A stretch of DNA of 64,000 nt from Teratosphaeria epicoccoides (GCA_021401465.1 JADDMT010000030.1:248001-312000), one strand, 5' to 3'; positions 22,359 through 33,284 are shown, counted from the stretch's first letter. Notes: generated by a model from the sequence alone, not told the origin. Numbers and translations: made by a program.

Positions 22359-23530
22359 GAGTTTTTCCTCCTAGGTTCCTCTACTATTCTATTGTCCTCT
22401 AGTAATAGCGACACTCTAGTTATGTTAATCCGGGCTAGGGGTGTAGCTAAGGCGTAGGGACACCCCTTAACTTAGTGTCTAGACACTCTGTAGTAGTAGC
22501 ACAGGTTATTTTCCTGGCGTTTCTCTCTCTCTGTAGCGTCTACCTATTTAGCGCGTCGTTTCCCCCTGTTGTTTTGTCAGGGTCCTTTGCTGTCATATTA
22601 GTCTCCTATAGTACGAGTTAGTGCTATAACTATATCCCTATCCGCGTCTATTTAGGATCTAACCCTAGGGTTAGGCACCTACATAGCAGCTATAGGAATA
22701 CCTTTAGAGTCCTTGTTCTTTTCTCTTAACTACCTCCTATAGGCCGCCTTAAACTAGTCGGTTACCTCGGAGTTTGTTATGACCCTTTCGACCTCCTCTG
22801 CAAACACGTAGTAGTCCCCCTTGTCTCTTATGTTCGCCATGTACATCCTAGCGGGATTTGAAAACGAATTCTTAAGGTATCTAATCTTCGCATTATCTGT
22901 CTACTAGTCTTCTCCTGCTAACAGCAGGAGTTTGTCGAATTCTAGCTAGTACTCGTGCTATAGCTAGCCTACTACGTGTTAGAGGTTCGTGAGCTATTCT
23001 AGAGCTCTCGCTGTCTCGTTACTATCCGCGAACATAGCCTTAAGTTACATGAGGAAAGCTTCGGGGTCCTTTACCCTATCCGGGCCTCCTTTCTCCTAGA
23101 AATGGCGCATCTAGGCGCGCTAGCGAGTAGGGAGGGTGTCGTAGATTATGTTCTAGTAATAATCCATGCCTATTAGGGGTTTTATCCTAGAGTGTACCCT
23201 AAGCGAACTCCTAATACAGAGCAGGTAATCCCTAAACGATTCTACTCTTCTGTCCTACGTTAGTAGCCTCTACTCTTAGGGTCCCGTTAGTTCTATAGCA
23301 GAGTTCGCACGCGTTGCTATAGCTAGCGCGTCTGCGAGAGTCTTTAGTAGCTCCTCTAACAAGACGCCTAGGTTTTGTTACTATTAGGACTCTAATTTAT
23401 TTAGCGTAGCCTGCGTTGCTATTAGCTCGGCCATAATTTGCTGTTACTAGGAGTGCATTCCCTTGACGACATAGCGCATTTCTGCTAACGCTTCCTTGTT
23501 CGTGGATCCTTCGGACACTAGGGTTAATTA
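22346..23530 (-). pseudogene. Gypsy-B gag
   Basis: Colinear with Gypsy-A gag, including a CYYY.. zinc knuckle near 22490-22510. TAG stops occur throughout and no certain start codon is seen. Confidence 0.85.
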
Positions 23531-23561
23531 GCTAGGAGATAGCCTTTCTATAGTAAAATTA

Positions 23562-23572
23562 ATTGTACTTAA
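23562..23572 (-). promoter_or_regulatory. Self-primer site of Gypsy-B, one base decayed
   Basis: Sense strand AAGTACAAT next to the 5' LTR; Gypsy-A has AAGTACGAT. The LTR segment it should pair with (23620-23628) still reads ATCGTACTT in the sense direction, 41 nt past the TATA box (23663-23669). A single transition explains the mismatch. Confidence 0.6.
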
Positions 23573-23739
23573 TGTTATAGGTAAACGACATATACATAGG
23601 GGTTCATGTAGTATTTAACAAGTACGATAGGGAGAGAGAGACTATCTGCTAGTTGTCTAGTCTTTTATAGCTAGCCTTGTTAGGGGTCGCGTCGCATAGG
23701 CCCTAGCCTGTACTAAGACTTAGGGCCTCGCCCTTTACA
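23573..23739 (-). repeat. Gypsy-B 5' LTR with promoter
   Basis: 167 bp in plus orientation from TGTTATAGG to TTTACA, with TATAAAA on the minus strand at 23663-23669. It is followed at once by the AGTAT target duplication. Confidence 0.9.
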
Positions 23740-23900
23740 AGTATCTTTAAGAGTGTCTACAAGCTCCTCCTTGTCTAAGAGGTTGTTAATAGCATCTAGC
23801 TTGTTGTTAGATAGGTTAATACTACTAGACTAGCTACTTTTAGAGTCTTTACTAGCTATAGTAATAACTAATTCATGTAATTTAATACCTTAGAAACCTT
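23740..23900 (-). pseudogene. N-terminal half of the small frame split by Gypsy-B
   Basis: The minus frame reads LHELVITIASKDSKSS-stop-, then SSSINLSNNKLDAINN and LLDKEELVDTLKD, and continues across Gypsy-B at 16955. It is Ser/Asn-rich then helical. Not recognised; it could be part of an older element. Confidence 0.4.
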
Positions 23901-24107
23901 ATAACAGGCATAGATTATAGATTGTCTACACTAAATTAGTGCGGATAATCTATAGTGTGTAGATTGTCATATAATGCAATTATGTTTGCTAAGTCTAGTA
24001 ACCTAATAGTAAGTAGTAAGCTTATAGTAGCGCTTATAGATAGCTAATATAGATATAGTATACAAGACTGTAGATAATCTACAAGTAGAGCTAGTATACT
24101 AATTATA

Positions 24108-24131
24108 GTGATCTACACTAACGTAGATCAC
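24108..24131. repeat. 9-bp perfect inverted repeat
   Basis: GTGATCTAC and GTAGATCAC flank ACTAAC. It lies in an AT-rich stretch (23900-24140) in which related GATTGTC/GTAGA words recur and no gene is seen. Confidence 0.6.
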
Positions 24132-24733
24132 GAAGTATTTAAGGCCTTACCCCCGCGGACAGCTACATAGTAGCGCGTAGCCCTTAGACTCCTCCTCTTA
24201 GCAAGACTAACCCCCCCTCCCTGCCCTTCCCCCTCTCTATACCTACAAGCCCGTCTACCTCTCCTCTCCTCTCCTGTCCGCAAAACACGCAAGCGTCAGC
24301 CTACAGAACATCCGTATGCTCGAGGCATTATACCTGTTTACGCGCGTCGCCCTTGTCCTAACGAAAGCAGAAAAAAATAAAAACTAGAGTAGCTAGCATG
24401 AAACCTAATAATTTACTCTAAGAGTTAGATTCTATGCGTAGGTAGGAGACTAGCCTAGCTAGCATCGTGGCGCGAGAGGCGTGGAGTTAGTGCCATGTCA
24501 TCTATACCCTGAAATCGATAGACAACAGAGAAAAGGACAGCTTAGCTACACTTAGCACGTAACCCTGTAATGATAACTATGCGATGCTATGTAGAGGACG
24601 TAAATGAATACATAACGCGATGACTATTTACCTGCTGTCATTAACTGCCCCCCCCCTCCTATTACCTCTGACTAAGGCCCCTTACTAACCTAGCGGCATG
24701 GTAAACTTATCCTCCTCCTCCTCCTCCTCCCCT

Positions 24734-25010
24734 TGTAATAACCCCTTCATACCCTCTACATCCTTCTCCTCGAAACCGCCATCTACGATCCCTGCCGCCT
24801 TATTATTAACAGCCTCATTAAGGGGCGAGAAACTGTCGTCTTCCTCCTCCTCCTCCTCCTCCTCCTTCTCCTCCTCCTGTAACAACCCCTTTACACCCTC
24901 TACATCCTTCTCCTCGAAACCGCCATCCACGATCCCTGCCGCCTAATCATTAATAGCCTTATCAAGGTGCGAGAAACTGTCGTCTTCCTCCTCCTCCTCT
25001 TCCTTTACAT
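24734..25010. repeat. Two-unit ~145-bp tandem duplication in gene X
   Basis: The block with CCCTCTACATCCTTCTCCTC occurs in two near-identical units separated by TCC runs, with a partial third end (the GAGAAACTGTCGTCTTCC word occurs twice). It encodes the repeated acidic GGFEEKDVEG module on the minus strand. Confidence 0.75.
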
Positions 25011-25138
25011 AGACTATAACAGAAGGAGGAGGAAGAGAGCAGATAGGCTCTAACCTCTGCTATAGTAGCAGTAAGGTAGTAGCGACCGCTCTCTTCACTT
25101 CATCTTGAACTGTAGAACGGCGCAGAGGAGGAAATTAA

Positions 25139-25211
25139 GCAGGAGTAGGAGCAGGAGTAGGAGCAGGAGTAGGAGTAGGAGCAGGAGTAGGAGCAGGAGT
25201 AGGAGTAGCAG
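25139..25211. repeat. GGAGTA/GGAGCA hexamer minisatellite
   Basis: About twelve 6-bp units. On the minus strand these encode the alternating Thr-Pro/Ala-Pro stretch of gene X. Confidence 0.85.
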
Positions 25212-27552
25212 GAGTTTAGGTCGACGATAATAGAGGCAGTCTAGGAGGCTTTAGCGCGAACATGGAGTCCCTTAGCCCCCCTCCTCCTCCGCCCACAGAT
25301 TTCCATATTAGCGTCGTCGTCGTCGTCCTCGTAGCTGTCGCCTTAGACTGTAACTCCCTCCCCCCCTCCCTATTCATAGAACCCCCTAGCCTATCTACCT
25401 GTCTCAGCAACCCCTCTAACCTCCTAACCTCCCCCTATGCGTCCCTCTCTCTCCCCTCTGCCTCCTCTACGCGCTATAGCCTCTCCCTCTCTACTACCTT
25501 ATACCTTGCCTCCTACTCCCCCGCCCTGCTTACCTTGCCCTATAACACCCTGATCCTCTCCTCCTACTCCGAAATCTACACCTAATCATCTACGATCAAG
25601 CGGCTTAGCTCGTCGTTTTAGTGTTAGAGAAGAGCAGCTTTGTCTTCTGTAGCGACAAGACGCTAACCCCTATGCTCGAGGTACTAGGAGAGCTCGTGTA
25701 CCTGCGCCTTAAGCTTAGCGATACAGGACTCGCGGCTAATCGCCTGCTCGCGCGTCGTGGCCAGGACTTCCTCAAGCGCCTAGATCGCGCGGGTTTTGTT
25801 CGCAAGCTAGTAGTTAAAATCCGTGAGGAGGAGTGTTTCGGTCTCTAGTAGCGTAGAGATGATCAGGGTAGGGGTAGGGGTAGTAGTAGTAAAGGGTTAT
25901 TAGTTGTTACAGAGGGAGGCGAGTTCCTAGATTACTTGGCTGGCGGCGAGCGGGTAGTAGTAGATGTAGGATTCGGCGTCTAGGAGGGCGTAGGCGTAGC
26001 GCTTAGAGAAGAAGTAGGCGATAGCGTAGAGGACAGGGTAGTAGGGGGTTTGTAGTAGGGTAGGTAGGAGGGGGTAAGGAGAGACAGATTAACTTAGGAC
26101 AGTCTCGGGAGTAGGTAGTAGTGTAGGAGCTAGGTCGTGCATGGCTTAGTTAGCGGATGTTAGTGTAGCAGATAGTTATAGAGTAGGTGCTAGTACGGAG
26201 GTCGTCGTAGTAGTAGTAGTAGTAGTTAATTCTCATGGTAGTAGTAGTAGTAGTTCGAGGGCACGAGCTGCTAACGATTAGCGTGCATTACTAGCAGAGG
26301 CATAGCCGTTGTCGCTAGGAGGAGCGTGCTAGTCGCCCTCGCTTCTCATCTCTATTAACTTCTTTAAACACTTATCTGTACTAAGGGATGCGCGGGAGAT
26401 TAATGGCCGCGCTGCTCCAGAATTGCCTGCTAGTAGAGCTAGCCTGTTCCCCATGGGATCATGATCGTCCTCAAACTAAGCATTCATGTAGGCACGCCAG
26501 GTTACAACGTAACGGCTAGAATCTAGATCAAGGTGTTTAGTAAAGGTGCCTTTCATTTTCTCTGCATTCAAATGCGTCTGATTAGGAGAAGAAGTTAGCG
26601 TAGGTGTGTGTAGATAGCGGATAATAGCTAGCGTATACCGTGATAAATCTGATCAGCTTCGTGGCAAGGCCTTAATATAACGCGTTGTCGACATCATGCT
26701 AGCCAAGGCGGAGTATTAGACAGCCGACAATAGCGGCGTCTAGGGCGTACTAGCTAAGGCATTCGCGAGCACAAAAGTAGTAGATAGTTCGCTTCGTAGG
26801 TAATGTCTAGCGCATAGCGTAGCGGGAGTCATTACGGACCTAATTAGCAGTCAGGTTCTTAAACTAGTCAGGCATGGCAGGCAGACAAGCGGAAGAAATA
26901 GCGGCGGATATGCAGAGAGGAGTAACGAGAGCTGCACCTTGTTCCTCTATCTAGGCTAGGGCGGTCGATTCGCGTTAGGTCGCGCGATGCTCTTAGTCTG
27001 TAGTATTTTAGCTACTACGTCATCCCCTTATGCTCGTTTACTGCTATCACTGCTATGACTACTATTACTGCTATTACCGCCTTATGTCCTCTTACTCCTG
27101 CTATTAACTGCCTGCATATCCCCTCTGTCTCTTGTCGCGCAATCTACAGACACATGTCGTTACATTCATAGTCGTCATATCTACATTACGTAAGCGCTAT
27201 CTTACCTAACCTGTCGACATAGCTATCATTACATCATCTATTGTCTCTATACATCCTTTACATCCTTTACTACCTACGAAGTCAATTATGTCCTACATCT
27301 TCTGTCTTATCGCCTGATTCTAGGTAGTAGCTTGTCGCGTGTGTAGTGTTATATTGCGTGTCGCGTATGAGGTTTACTATAAAGAGGAAGGCGCTTCCTG
27401 CCTGACAGCCCGACTACTCTATCTCATCTTATTAACTTATTAATATCGACTTCCTAGGCAGGGACGCCTGCCTAGGGTCACATGATTATCATCTCCTAAG
27501 CTAAGGTAACGCATCTCTACATCTCTCCCTGTATACACTCCTGATATAACAC

Positions 27553-27690
27553 GTCTTAACAGGAACTGCATCTAGGAACATAGAACACGGCACATAGAAC
27601 ACATAACACAGAACACATAACACATAACACAGAACACATAACACATAACATAGAACACATAACACGGAACACATACCACGGAACACAAGG
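27553..27690. repeat. ACATAACACAGAAC-type minisatellite
   Basis: Tandem 7- and 14-bp variants of ACATAACACAGAAC run through this stretch and give repeated Val-Leu-Cys codons on the minus strand. That frame is a by-product of the repeat. Confidence 0.8.
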
Positions 27691-28032
27691 AGGACAATAG
27701 CGCATAGTAGCGCGTAATAAGCACAGGGCGCTAGCACTAGTTTAGTAGAAGGAGGAAGAGGAGCTACTAGGCGGGCGGATGAGACCAGGCAGGCTAGGTA
27801 GAGGGCGAGATCAGAGCGAACGGGAATAGATAGCATCTAGAGACATATGTTGTCGACACTACGACTATACCCGGGGTGACAATGCGCGAGGTCCTTAGCT
27901 AAGCGGAGTGACTTTGCGGGAGCTGTAGATCCTAACGAGCTCTCTGCTAGCGAGGATACTCGCGGCATTAGCGCCAGAATGCTCGTGAACCTTAGACATA
28001 GTAACATCGGATTAACGGAGGGATGTAGAAGA

Positions 28033-28176
28033 ATAGCGGATAGATAGTAGATAGTAGATAGGTAGATAGGTAGTAGATAGGTAGTAGATAGGTAGATAGG
28101 TAGTAGATAGGTAGATAGGTAGATAGGTAGATAGGTAGTAGATAGGTAGATAGGTAGATAGGTAGATAGGTAGATG
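28033..28176. repeat. TAGATAGG/TAG minisatellite
   Basis: Tandem TAGATAGG and TAGTAGATAGG units, about 140 bp. Confidence 0.9.
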
Positions 28177-28211
28177 GCGGCAGGAGGAAATATTCAAATC
28201 CGCATGTGCGC

Positions 28212-28335
28212 GGCTCTAAAAAGGCGCTAAGACAGCATCATCATCATTATCATCTACTAACACAATCTATTTACCCCTCTCCCCCCCCCTAAACAAAGCC
28301 TAATAATCTATGCTGTCTTAGCGCCTTTTAGGGCC
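28212..28335. mobile_element. Small terminal-inverted-repeat hairpin, MITE-like
   Basis: Left arm 28212-28238 and right arm 28310-28335 pair over about 26 bp (core GGCGCTAAGACAGCAT) with one mismatch and one single-base indel. The centre is a low-complexity 70-bp spacer with ATC repeats and a C run. There is no coding capacity. It could be a MITE or a simple structural palindrome; no target duplication is obvious. Confidence 0.55.
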
Positions 28336-28643
28336 GTCTTACCTATCAGGTACCTGCATGATCTATCATCCCCCCTTTAACATGTACCTTAGCTATATAG
28401 CCTACTTACCCTCGTCCTTAACGACTAGAAGCCCTAGACATAAAAAGAAATCCTCTAATCTACAAACATGACAACTTCTTCATAATGTCATCCTCCTACT
28501 AACTAGGCTAACACTACTACGGCCTATTACCCGTCCTAAACAGCCGTCTCGGCGTAGCCAAATAACGCCATCACGGCGAAGAAACCTCCTAACCCCTGAC
28601 TCTAACACTAACTTTCGGCTCCTCCTCCTCCTCCTCCTCCTCC

Positions 28644-30737
28644 TTATTATCATCATCATCACTACTAGCTTCGTCGAACGCTATACCGGCACTGTTCGCC
28701 AACGTCGAAGATCTTACTCGCAGAGAAGGCCATTAGATTAGTCAGACAGGCATGTAGGGTAAGCAGGATTAGGAGGCTATACTACTACCTCCTCCTCTAG
28801 CAGAGACTCCGCTACCGCCGCTAGGAGGGTAGTCGACTGATTTCCCCGAGGAGAAGGAGGAGGAGGAGGAGGAGGAGGAGGGGTTCTTGCTAGCAGAGAC
28901 CTTTAAGGGTACTATAGCGGATATTGTTACAGAGAGAGTAAGGCGGCATAATACCCGCGACGATGAGATTATCGACGAGAGACTAAGACGGCATAGCCGA
29001 GACAATGAGGACGTAGTACCCCTCGCTTCTGCTACAGTCGATAAGGGGGTTAAGTATCCGAGGCTTGATCTTAAGTTAGTAGTAGGAGGTAATCCTATAG
29101 TTGTTGCTTCTTAGCGGCCGTTTGTAGGGGATGACAACAATAAGCACGCGAGCTTGCATCATTCTCTTCGTTCTTGGCAGCAACTGATAATAGTGAATAG
29201 CAATGATGACGCTCTTTTTCCTGCCGCTAAGAAACAGGAAGGGGGACGCCCTGTTAGAGGTAGGGGAGCTAGGCAGCATAGGGGAAGGATTGCTAGGCAG
29301 GAGGAGTCTACTAGAGGTTATAGACAAGATACGCTAGCAGTAGTAGTCGACAGCAGACACCCTATTAACCTTAACCTGCCTTCGCGCTAGTGGCTCCTCG
29401 CCCCCCTCCTCCCCCCCCCCTGTCTCCCCTACCTAATCGGCTTCATAATCTACTACACGCTCCCCTTCCCTTCTCCTCCCCTCGCCCCTAGCACTAACCC
29501 CCCCTCCTCCTAACCTGACATGCACCCCCTCCTTACCTACCTCGACTTAATCCTCACGCATATTAATTAGCACGCTACGACCTACGACCCTATAATCTTC
29601 GCGCTATGTGTAGCGCTCGAACTCTAATGCTACCTCGCCTCCCTCTCTAGCAACGAAAGCAACATCCTCGACCGCGCCTTCTAGCCTACCTAAACCTAGC
29701 GCACATCCCGCGACAACTCCTCTACCCTAGTCACTACAGACAGCATCTACGGCTAGCAAGAAGGCACGTAGCTCTGCCCTGTTATAGGACCCTACACGCG
29801 CGCCCTGTACCTCTCCTATACCCTCCCCTGCAGCCTCACAACCCTGTTGACCTACCTGAGCGACACTACCGTCTTCCCGCTCACAGAAACCCTTACAACC
29901 ATGACGGCTGTCATCCTTAACATAACCTACATAATCACTTCCCTAATCTACGCTACCTCCGCCTCTATAACATCCCTTACCTACCTCCTTACCTCCTCCC
30001 CCCCTTCTCTCTACTACTACTAACCTTCCTCCTCCTCCTCCTCATAGTACACTACGACCCTCCTCCTCTACGCCTCCTATACCCCGTACCCGCTACGCTG
30101 GCCCCTTATACCCCTTACTACTCCGCTCTACATACTTACTATGTCCTCTAACTCCTTCCTGTAGCAGTTTCGGCGGATCTATAGCGCCTTACACTCCGCG
30201 CTACTCGCCGCGGCAACGGAGCTAGAAGCCGCGTTCGCGTGATTCCCTGAACTTAGGAGGAGCTATAGCGCGCACGTCGCAGTAATCCTAGGAGGGTAGG
30301 AGGACTAGACGTCTGACCTTGTAGTAGTCTGCGCCTAGGCGGAGGGGGTAGTAGGAGAGGTGACGCCTATGACGACAGGGAAGGATAAGGAGGTAGGGGT
30401 AGGGGGAGAGGAGGTGACGCCGCGGCAGATAGTAGGGATGTTAGGATGTTTAAGGGGGAGGTTAGGGAGGGTAAAGGTAGGGGGTTTAAGTAGTAGGGGT
30501 AGTAAGGGGTAGGAGAGCGTTGTAGAGGGCAGGGAGGAGGGGAGGAGGTTAAGGGGGTTAGTTGCGGGGGTAGAGGGAAGGGGGTAGAGGTTGTTAGCAG
30601 GTGTTTAGTAGATTAGAGGAAGGAGGAAGGAGGAGGGGAGGGGAAGGGGACAGGGGGAGTTTTTTTTTTCAGCAGGTTTAAGAGAGGATAGTAAGGAGGT
30701 AGGAGGGGCGGAGAGGTGTTACTATACTTTAGTGTAA
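28644..30737 (+). pseudogene. Gene Y: decayed long frame, unknown protein
   Basis: A single plus-strand register can be followed from about 28644 to TAA 30735-30737, close to 700 codons. Stops are mainly TAG at positions suiting Trp/Gln. The N-terminal part is charged (TERVRRHNTRDDEIIDERL, about 28930), then basic Arg/Gly-rich (PVRGRGARQHRGRIARQEE, about 29245). From about 29430 it turns hydrophobic (YLIGFIIYYTLPF), with LITHIN/LALELQ-like segments and a Thr/Tyr/Ile-rich stretch near 29900 that may be membrane-spanning. At 30141 ATG begins SSNSFL-stop-QFRRIYSALH, then AAATELEAAFA. The 29391-29470 C/T-rich tract could hide an intron. Family unknown. Confidence 0.55.
28852..28881. repeat. GGA microsatellite
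   Basis: About nine GGA units. In the gene Y frame they read as Glu. Confidence 0.85.
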
Positions 30738-31279
30738 TAGATGTCTGCCACGGCATAGCGGGGGGGTTTAGTTTTCTCTATTTGAATCAAAATTCTGCTA
30801 AGACAGCTATTTGATCTCTAAGGCCTAATGTGATCTGTATGCTGTTACAGGGCGCATGCCTATACCTACTCTCTCGCGTAGATTCAACAGGAGTAAGGAG
30901 GTAATAGTAGGATCACGAGAGACAGGCAAGCCTAGTAGATATAAAGGTAAGACTCCTTTTACTACTCCTGTTGCGAAAGGTTCTCAGAGGTGTTAGCTGT
31001 AAATCTATATGCTGCCGACATTAATAGTCCTCCTAATAGAACTTGCTACTTGCTACGTAAGCCTCACGTGCCCTATCTATCTTGCTTAGCAGATACTAAA
31101 GAACAAAAAGGAGCGCTAGGGAACATCTTAAGCGATTAGATCCTAGAGATTGTCGAAGCTGTTCGCTATAATGTAGTAGGAAATATAATTAGGATTTTTT
31201 TATATTTGAGAAGAGTAGAAGGGTAGTGTTATTACTCATCGATTCGTAGCTATGTCTAGGAGGTACTTAAATAAGCAGA

Positions 31280-31362
31280 CTTAAGCATAGTCTACCTTAC
31301 AAACAAAATTAGTTCGCGACGTAGACTATGTGTGTCCTAGCTTATACTAGACTATGCTTAAG
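31280..31362. repeat. 15-bp perfect inverted repeat, 83-bp hairpin
   Basis: CTTAAGCATAGTCTA (31280-31294) and TAGACTATGCTTAAG (31348-31362). A further TAGACTATG lies between them at 31322. Possible remnant of a small TIR element. Confidence 0.65.
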
Positions 31363-31851
31363 CAAACGCTTCTAGTATACTTTATTAGTACCAAGTTAAG
31401 CATGAATTATAATAATCTACTAGCTAGTAGCTTTCAAAGTGTTTAAGGCCTAGGCATAATACTAGCTATAAATGTAAACTATTACATGTTAAGTAGTATT
31501 GTCTATTACAGAACTAGACATTAGGTCAAGCAGGCATTAGCGAAGTAGAGTTAAAGCATTAGGTTACAGTGTATCGCGTAGACCTCTTCTAACTACTTAA
31601 GTAGTCTATTACTAAACTTCGTTCCTCTATAATGCGGCTATGTAAAGGACAATGACATTAGTGCTAACAGACAATAGGTGTTTGCTACTAACATACCTTG
31701 TCCTTATTAATGCTCTGCTAAAAGAAGGCTTCTACAAGAGACAGCAAATCGCCGCCTTGTTGTCTTGACCTTGTTCCTCTACATACTACGTAAGTCTATT
31801 ATGAGACTAAGCGCTCTTGCTCGCTCTATGTCTATTAGTACTACTAGCTAT

Positions 31852-31874
31852 GTAGTAGGAATAATACCTACTAC
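31852..31874. repeat. 8-bp hairpin GTAGTAGG/CCTACTAC
   Basis: Perfect 8-bp arms around a 7-nt loop. Inverted GCGCTCT words flank it on both sides. Confidence 0.4.
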
Positions 31875-32423
31875 ACCTAAGAGCGCTCTATTTCACTATG
31901 CTAGCCTACTAACTTAGCTACCTAGACAACCTGCTTAACACTCTTGTTAACCTGCCTACAAAGCTGCTTAGCTAGCTAAGTTCTTAGTACAAAAATCGAA
32001 CTAGCAGCCTAATCCTAGACCGGCCGACTAGCTCTATAGCTTCTTAACTTAACCATGTAATGTTACTTGTAAGCAGGAGAATGTGTGGCGCTAGTAGGGT
32101 GAAGCAGCTACGTAGTAGATGTAACTACGATTCAAAAAAAGTCTGAAGTACATTGCGACTTACAAGGGAGCTAAGCGATTATAATTCGACTACTACGACG
32201 ACATGAACATTACATGTAATTCGCACTCGCGATTATCAATCTCGACTAGAAGGTTTTTTAGATGCTGACGCTATTGTCAATTCATTCTAAACGGCGTGCG
32301 ATAGCTTGTTAACTACTCGATTAACGTATCTATCTAGAGCACGAAAGTCCGCTTAGCCTTCCTCTGCTTTTAGAGAGCTTGCCTATGTTAACAGTGTTAG
32401 CTCTTTGCGAGATAGTCTATCGC

Positions 32424-32618
32424 CATATAGTCCTTCGCTATATCGTCCTTAGCTATACTGTCCTTAGCCATACTGTCCTTAGCCATACTGTCCTTAGCCA
32501 TACTGTCCTTAGCTATACTGTCCTTAGCTATACTGTCCTTAGCTATACTGTCCTTAGCTATACTGTCCTTAGCTATACTGTCCTTAGCTATACTGTCCTT
32601 CGCCATACTGTCTATCGA
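32424..32618. repeat. 15-bp minisatellite
   Basis: About thirteen tandem units of GTCCTTAGCTATACT, differing mostly at one C/T position (GCCAT versus GCTAT). Because 15 is a multiple of 3, both strands stay open (Val-Leu-Ser-Tyr-Thr on plus, Ala-Lys-Asp-Ser-Ile on minus). I regard these frames as products of the repeat, not genes. Confidence 0.9.
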
Positions 32619-32639
32619 GATATAGCCTATTAACATAAT

Positions 32640-33284
32640 GTCTATTAAAGTAGCGCTGTAATATCGTTATGTAGCAGCTAACGCTCGACCTCCTATCCCT
32701 GCCGTTCTATCAGATGTAAATCAATATAATCTATTCTGACATTAGCATCTAGGGTCAAATATCTCTTATAAGTGTCAAACATTGTCAAACTGCTGTCAGA
32801 TCGTGTCTTGGCATTACTTCTATAGCATTAATTTGAGGTCCTAACAGTAAGACATCTGCTAGTGTTCTGAAGATCGTTTCTTTTCCTTAATGTCTTCTTA
32901 CTTGCTCGTCGTCTCCAGGCGATCGAAAATCCTAGGAACTACCGCGCTTGCGCCTCGAAGTCATTCAAGGTAACAATCTTGAGCATTGTATACTCGCTCG
33001 CAAGGCGCTAGGCGTACTATGTTTAAATGCCTATTAAGCTTACCTGTAATCTTATAAGCTCCATGATATGCGCCTAACAGCTACGACTTAAGCCGTCTGC
33101 GCGCCTCTGCTAGGCATAGCACCTAGTGCGGGATCGCAAGACAATGATGTAGTACTGCTAGGCTACATGGCACCGAAGGTCTCGTTCGTACCTTAGAGCA
33201 TTCTCTGCAGGACAGGCGCATTACGCTTGTCATTTAACCTGCTTCAAATCTATCGCAATGCTACGTGCTGCTGTCTACGACAAG
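32640..33284. other. Unresolved DNA upstream of gene W
   Basis: No domain is recognised. From about 33060 to 33284 two overlapping plus frames are fairly open; one may be an upstream exon of gene W, ending at the candidate donor GTATAAGT at 33285. Confidence 0.35.

Larger units (their letters stand above)
16961..23739 (-). mobile_element. Gypsy-B: full-length sister of Gypsy-A
   Basis: Minus orientation, about 6.78 kb, with LTRs at 16961-17127 and 23573-23739. A perfect 5-bp target duplication AGTAT sits at 16956-16960 and 23740-23744. Content and order match Gypsy-A throughout: antisense gene with TATA, 3' hairpins, pol with chromodomain, -1 frameshift site, gag and primer site. The two copies share most stops but also differ by many C/T and G/A transitions, as expected for separate RIP histories. 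Confidence 0.95.
24685..26697 (-). pseudogene. Gene X: decayed coiled-coil protein with acidic repeats
   Basis: One minus-strand frame of 670 codons from ATG 26695-26697 to TAG 24685-24687 (TAA follows). About thirty internal stops are mostly TAG, at places that suit Gln or Trp. The N-terminal third includes KHLDLDSSRYVVTWRAYMNA and LISRASLSTDKCLKKLIEMR. A middle coiled coil reads REQAISRESCIAKLKAQVHE, then NDELSRLIVDD, EEAEGRERDA and GEVRRLEGLLRQVDRLGG. Next come a Gly run, a Thr-Pro/Ala-Pro repeat (25139-25211) and two copies of an acidic module with GGFEEKDVEG. The frame stays fairly open upstream to about 26960, so the true start may be further out. It is no retroelement protein; family and function are unknown. 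Confidence 0.65.
26698..28211. other. Region between gene X and the hairpin, no clear gene
   Basis: The first 260 bp continue the open frame of gene X. The rest shows no coding pattern I can support. It holds the two minisatellites listed separately. Short frames here are low-complexity or random. Confidence 0.5.
30738..32378. other. Non-coding or unresolved DNA
   Basis: No frame or domain can be supported on either strand. Visible structure: the inverted repeat at 31280-31362, the hairpin at 31852-31874, and a T-run at 31196. The base pattern (TAG/CTA-rich) is the same as in the retroelements. Confidence 0.4.

Noticed and set aside
25262..25585. 107-codon plus-strand Ser/Pro/Leu-rich ORF
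   Set aside because: It is the shadow of the gene X coiled coil on the minus strand, where Glu/Arg-rich codons give Ser/Leu/Pro on the other strand.
27501..27836. 111-codon minus-strand ORF rich in Val-Leu-Cys
   Set aside because: Mostly translation of the ACATAACAC minisatellite; no motif outside it.
28033..28176. CRISPR array
   Set aside because: Units are contiguous 8-11 bp repeats without spacers, in eukaryotic-type DNA; it is a minisatellite.
29076..29327. Minus-strand ORF opposite gene Y
   Set aside because: Overlaps the long plus-strand register of gene Y and shows no motif.
32379..32636. Repeat-protein genes (Val-Leu-Ser-Tyr-Thr on plus, Ala-Lys-Asp-Ser-Ile on minus)
   Set aside because: Both are produced by the 15-bp minisatellite; period divisible by three keeps both strands open.
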